Assembly (NCBI RefSeq): GCF_020536995.1
Contig: NC_068362.1
Coordinates: 106,358,576 to 106,422,575 of the forward strand
Direction of reading: 5' to 3'
Source of the DNA: Dreissena polymorpha
Lineage: Eukaryota > Mollusca > Bivalvia > Myida > Dreissenidae
DNA length: 64,000 bases
Shown here: positions 60,346 through 64,000 of the stretch, piece after piece
Numbering within the stretch: the stretch's first letter is position 1
Layout: each line of letters opens with the position of its first letter
Notes under the pieces: generated by a model
Told to the model about the DNA's origin: nothing
Seen by the model: only the letters and a program-made list of their open reading frames with translations
Databases searched by the model: none
Position numbers and translations under genes: made by a program

Positions 60346-61855
60346 CGTCTGTTCCAGGCAGTTCTGTAACCAGAAATTCCCGAAAAGTTGACAGTTATAT
60401 ATATCGAAAAAAACAGCGATACGACAGACATTGCTTAAATGAAAATCTCATGAGATTCCACAGTCATACATGTATGACTTTATTTCTATTTAAAGTAACC
60501 TACCATGTGCTCAAGTGTTTTCAATTCAAAATGACATTTCCCTGTATTTTTAATTATTCCTGCTTGTTTTGCAAACAAATTGTGGTGTAAATACAAACTC
60601 AAAGTAAAAATTAATTAAAATTACCTGATTCATGTGACAAAGCGTAAAAATTGTGAATTACAAGCTGATGGCTGATGAGAGTTATTTAAATCTATTGTAA
60701 AATGCATTTGAAATATTTGAATCTTTGATACATAGCGTGACATAAATATCTTACGACTAGTCGAATTGGTTTCCTTTTTCTTGGTGAATGAAAAACCTTT
60801 GTAACAAAGCTTTGCAACGCCTCTCGGACTTCAAACGAACTCCATATTTGATGCAATGGTTATGGTAATATTCAACAGTCTATGTTGTATTTTATACATT
60901 TGACAGAAACACTTTGCATTTTGAGCAGAGCATGTCAACATGCATCTGCTTTAATTTGCAGTAAATAAGTAAATTTGCAGTTTATTAGGATGGAATCTTT
61001 TAATTGGGAGACCGGACCGACATTAATTATTGAGCATGTTTTACCTTTGAAGAAAGCCGCAAACAGGTTGATGTCACACATTCAGCTCCCGCAATTATCA
61101 ATAATCGGATTAAACATGCCATAAAGGTGTCAAGTCTTTACCGCCCTATTGAAATAATGTAAAACAAACTGTGAATGTCTATTACAGATGTGCGGTAACA
61201 CCAAAAAGTGATTGACGCGATCATTTGAATAAGTTCTGATAAACAATTTAATCCGTAATTAGTGAAAACAAACAAATCAATTATTGTTTTCAGCTTGCAC
61301 ACGATTGTATTAAATTGCATGCTAATGCATGGGCTTTTGGTTTGAATTTCGGTGGAAATATGAAACAATCCCAGTCCCGAAGCCTTTTAATATTAGCAAA
61401 AAAGGATTTTTTTTCTATTCTTAATATCGCAACATCCGGGCACTTGCGTCAGTTAGAGCTACATGCCCTTTGACGACAGTGAAAACAAAAGGGGAGGGGG
61501 GCATCCTTTCATCAATTTTGTGGTCTTAATTTGTTGCAATTTCTTGTGTTTGAAAACAAAAGTAAGATTTTCATTTAGCAGTTAAATATAGCTGTCACAA
61601 TTATATATAACTGTCAATTAAATCTAGCTGATACTCATACTTTTCAAAACTCATTGACGAATTGGTTGAAGCATCACAAAAATAATAACTTCTCTAAAAC
61701 AAACCACCCAACTTTCACAATCATTAAAATACTAGCGAGTCTTTACAGAGTAAATACGCAGAGAAATACAGAACATGTACTAGAGTGGACAAAACAGCCT
61801 TTAGAATGCTTAAATCTGTCACTCTACCGAACTTATGCGGGATTGGTTAAAAGAT
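60346..61855. other. No gene seen
   Basis: AT-rich, with no recognised exon or repeat. Confidence 0.35.
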
Positions 61856-61939
61856 GTGTGGCGGCCCGGTAAACTCAGTCGGGAGAGCATTCGCCCTGTA
61901 AGTAAGTGTCCCAGGTTCGAGTCCCGGACTGGCCACACA
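61856..61939 (+). tRNA. tRNA-like sequence, Thr-type (TGT), probably a tRNA-derived repeat
   Basis: The acceptor arms GTGTGGC/GCCACAC pair perfectly. ACTCAGTCGGGAGAGC is a D-arm with box A. CCCTGTAAG gives an anticodon loop with TGT, and GGTTCGAGTCC is a perfect box B. The D-arm region has extra bases (GGCCCGGT) that do not fit a functional tRNA, and the T-stem is imperfect. A tRNA pseudogene or the head of a SINE is more likely than a working tRNA gene. Confidence 0.4.
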
Positions 61940-62838
61940 TTTTTCACCACCCGGCGACAAATCGAAATGAATGCTACTTTTAGATTAGTCTAACTAGATT
62001 GACGTGAAAGGCAGACCCATTTTATAAGCTGATATTCATTACTGTCAGCCTTCATGTCTAACTTTAAAATGCATGTAGCCAAGCAGGGTTGATGTAGATT
62101 CCTATAATGTTTTAAGCTTTACAACCTTTGACTACCAAATATATTTAGCTATTGTTGCTTGTACAAAGAAGTAACAAATAAAACAACATAAACCTACCTA
62201 GTTATAATACATCAAGAACAGTTTTATCCTGCCTCCAATATCATGTTTTGGTCATCTGCCATTTTCGTCCGACGTCATAGTATGCTATTCACCTAGTTCT
62301 TCTTGTATGCTCTGAGATTTTATGAGTACATTCATACAGCTCAGCGACCCGGAGGGTCAATATAGCTGGGAGTTGGATTATTGCAACTAGCTATTCACCG
62401 AAAGTCGGCGTCCTCCGGTCGTGTGAGCAAGTCCGCACGGGGAAAGCGACCCATCCCATACCGTACAAGCTATCGGGTGGTGTCTTATCAATTTCGATTA
62501 AAATAAATAAATAAAAACACAAAAGGATTAAACATCTGGTTTTACAGTACTCGAGTAAACGATTTCGGATAGGGAAATTTTGGACGAAGGGGAATTTCGT
62601 AAAATAGAGCATTATTTCAATTGAAAACCACTATGACATTACTGATAAGTAAAGGAAACCGATATAAAGAATAATTCCTCATGTTCTCTTTGACTGACAT
62701 TAGTTTTTTGGACTATAATTGTTGTCAAACAGGTGTTTTTTTTCCAGAACCGAATGATTGTATGGAGGCCGCCATTTTTTACAATTCCACGGTGAATGTT
62801 TAATATGCGGATCAAAGCAACAGATGTAAGGCGTCTTC
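61940..62838. other. No gene seen
   Basis: Mixed sequence leading into the right end of the element. A GC-richer patch lies at 62340-62480. Confidence 0.35.
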
Positions 62839-62870
62839 TGATTGGCTAACACTCAAGGGTCGATAAAATT

Positions 62871-62944
62871 GTACGTCGACGTACAATTTTGTACGTCGAC
62901 GTACAATTTTTGTACGTCGACGTACATATTGTACGTCGACGTAC
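62871..62944. repeat. Array of four 14-bp palindromes GTACGTCGACGTAC
   Basis: Perfect copies start at 62871, 62891, 62912 and 62931, with 5-7 bp A/T spacers and 19-21 bp periods. It mirrors the nine-copy array at the left and lies at the same place relative to the TGGCGTACC repeat. Confidence 0.95.
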
Positions 62945-62997
62945 ATTTTCTTTTAACCTAGTAGGTCTTGTTGACTTTTGACCCAAATGGTACGCCA
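62945..62997 (-). repeat. Right inner inverted repeat
   Basis: It is the inverse of 51577-51629 with two differences and ends ...GGTACGCCA before TA. Confidence 0.85.
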
Positions 62998-63023
62998 TAT
63001 TTTTGGCTTTTGGAATCGCAGTC

Positions 63024-63111
63024 TCGCACCAGTTAGCAGCAGTGTAATGGCGGAAAGTCCCGTGACTGACAATATGGCGGCGGTCAATTTATCGATTATG
63101 GAACGGTCTAT
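63024..63111 (-). repeat. Right outer terminal inverted repeat
   Basis: The mirror of 44366-44453, ending ATTATGGAACGGTCTAT. Directly beyond it the LINE reading frame resumes. Confidence 0.7.
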
Positions 63112-64000
63112 ACTTCATTTGATTTATTTGCCTTTGATGGTCCAGGTCAAGCATTCCACACTCGAGATGGATAAGAACGGTGCTTGTGGTTTTACGTGTG
63201 CCCGTGATTATTTTGAGTGCCGTGTTTTGGATAACGTGTAGCTTTTTAAGTAGTGTATCGCTGGCTGAGTTATATGCTATGCTTCCGAAATTTATCTTTG
63301 CCCAGATAGTGGCTTTGTAAATACTCATCAGTGCTTTCTTGTCTGTGCCCCAGTTATTTTTTTGGATGCATTTGAGAAAATTAAGATCTTTCTGGAAGCG
63401 CACTGTTAATTTGAGGATGTGTTCTTCCCATGTTAGGTATTTATCAAATGTCATTCCTAGGAAAGTAATTTTGTCGAGGTGCGGGAGCGTAGCGCCACAT
63501 AGTGTTAATAGCGGGAGTTCTGTGATTTTTTTAGAAGTTGTTTTGGATGCACGGTTAGAAAAAACGATTGCTTGAGTTTTAGAGGGATTAATTTGAAAGC
63601 CTTATGATGCACTCCAAGTTTCTATGGCAGTCAGGGCGTTTTGAATTTAATCAATTGCTAGTTTAGGCGACCATGAGGTAGTCCATATGGCACTGTCATC
63701 TACAAAGAGGGAAAGATCAATTAGGCCTGTTTTATTTTGTGCATTATGCTTATGAATCGTGCGTTCTAGCGAGTTCATTGTAACGGAAAATAATATGGGT
63801 GAGAGAACACTTCCCTGGGGGCAGCCGTTTGTTGTGTCGACCGTTTCGGAAGTCACGTCATGTAGTCTTACTTTTATTTTCCGCGTTGTGAGGAAGGCTG
63901 CGAGCCATTTGAGCATGGTGCCCTCTATACCTAGTGTATGTAGCATAAGAATCGCATGTTCATTCCATAATTTATCGAACGCGGCAGTGAGATCTAAGAA
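63112..64000 (-). mobile_element. LINE, reverse transcriptase half of ORF2 (runs off the window)
   Basis: The - strand encodes ...NGCPQGSVLSPILFSVTMNS and LSLFVDDSAIW, the RT motif with catalytic DD, then GFQINPSKTQAIVF, FLGMTFDKYLTWEEH and ...DHQRQINQMK up to the insertion. Two in-frame stops lie near 63605 and 63658, so this copy is dead even without the insertion. The clade fits the RNase H-bearing I-like LINE at 43184-44365. Confidence 0.85.

Larger units (their letters stand above)
44366..63111. mobile_element. Large DNA transposon with integrase gene, inserted in the LINE
   Basis: The insertion is 18.7 kb. Its edges start ATAGACCGTTCCATAAT and, inverted, the same 17 bases. It lies between two halves of one LINE ORF on the same strand. 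Contents from the left: terminal repeat, near-identical 2.1-kb duplication, AT-rich stretch, TGGCGTACC-type inverted repeat with nine palindromes, four-exon integrase gene, a nested inverted-repeat element, small repeats, four palindromes with the mirrored repeat, terminal repeat. No capsid, polymerase, ATPase or protease gene was seen, so it does not look like a Polinton. It is possibly two nested elements instead of one; see the findings. The target duplication is at most 1-2 bp (T or AT). Confidence 0.7.

Noticed and set aside
44366-63111. Polinton (Maverick) interpretation, because of size, TIRs and an integrase
   Set aside because: No polymerase B, ATPase, protease or capsid-like frames are seen, the integrase is of a different type, and the target duplication is at most 1-2 bp rather than 6.

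Overview
The window looks like invertebrate genomic DNA, most probably a bivalve mollusc. It is AT-rich and intron-rich. It is full of repeat families that I associate with bivalve genomes: AGGTCA-rich repeats, elements ending in ACAAACAGCCCTTG, and the family built around ATTAGCCTGTGCAG. The taxon is an inference; I could run no search.

Region 1 (1-10.9 kb) holds one convincing host gene on the + strand. It has three exons (2141-2475, 8228-9210, 10048-10400) joining in phase to a 556-residue RING-less TRIM-like protein: two B-boxes, a coiled coil and an NHL-like propeller. Its 5.8-kb first intron is filled with repeats. Region 2 (11-23 kb) has scattered exon-like pieces with good splice sites but interrupted frames, which could be a decayed host gene or a long non-coding transcript. 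Among them lie a short TIR element with a degenerate zinc finger (14733-15897), a 14-copy 53-bp satellite and AGGTCA-rich repeats. Region 3 (23-39 kb) is gene-poor. It holds three copies of a 1.0-1.2-kb non-autonomous element, a MITE nested in another MITE, minisatellites, and a Harbinger-like DDE plus SWIM-finger gene on the - strand broken by two later insertions. Region 4 (39.4-43.2 kb) is GC-rich and carries a long hairpin, diverged 590-bp repeats and a pair of covarying stem structures.

Region 5 (43.2-64 kb) is the main interest. A LINE on the - strand is cut in two: the RNase H half lies at 43184-44365 and the reverse transcriptase half at 63112-64000. Between them sits an 18.7-kb insertion whose two edges are inverted repeats of each other. 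Leaving it out returns the LINE to one reading frame. The insertion carries an intact-looking four-exon gene for a 406-residue HTH plus D,D,E integrase-type protein. Near its ends (the left one now displaced) are arrays of a perfect 14-bp palindrome, GTACGTCGACGTAC: nine copies on the left and four on the right, spaced 19-22 bp. I read it as a large cut-and-paste DNA transposon of a kind I cannot assign to a named superfamily. Its left end appears to have been split later by about 7 kb that includes a nearly identical 2.1-kb tandem duplication. I saw no capsid, polymerase or protease gene in it.
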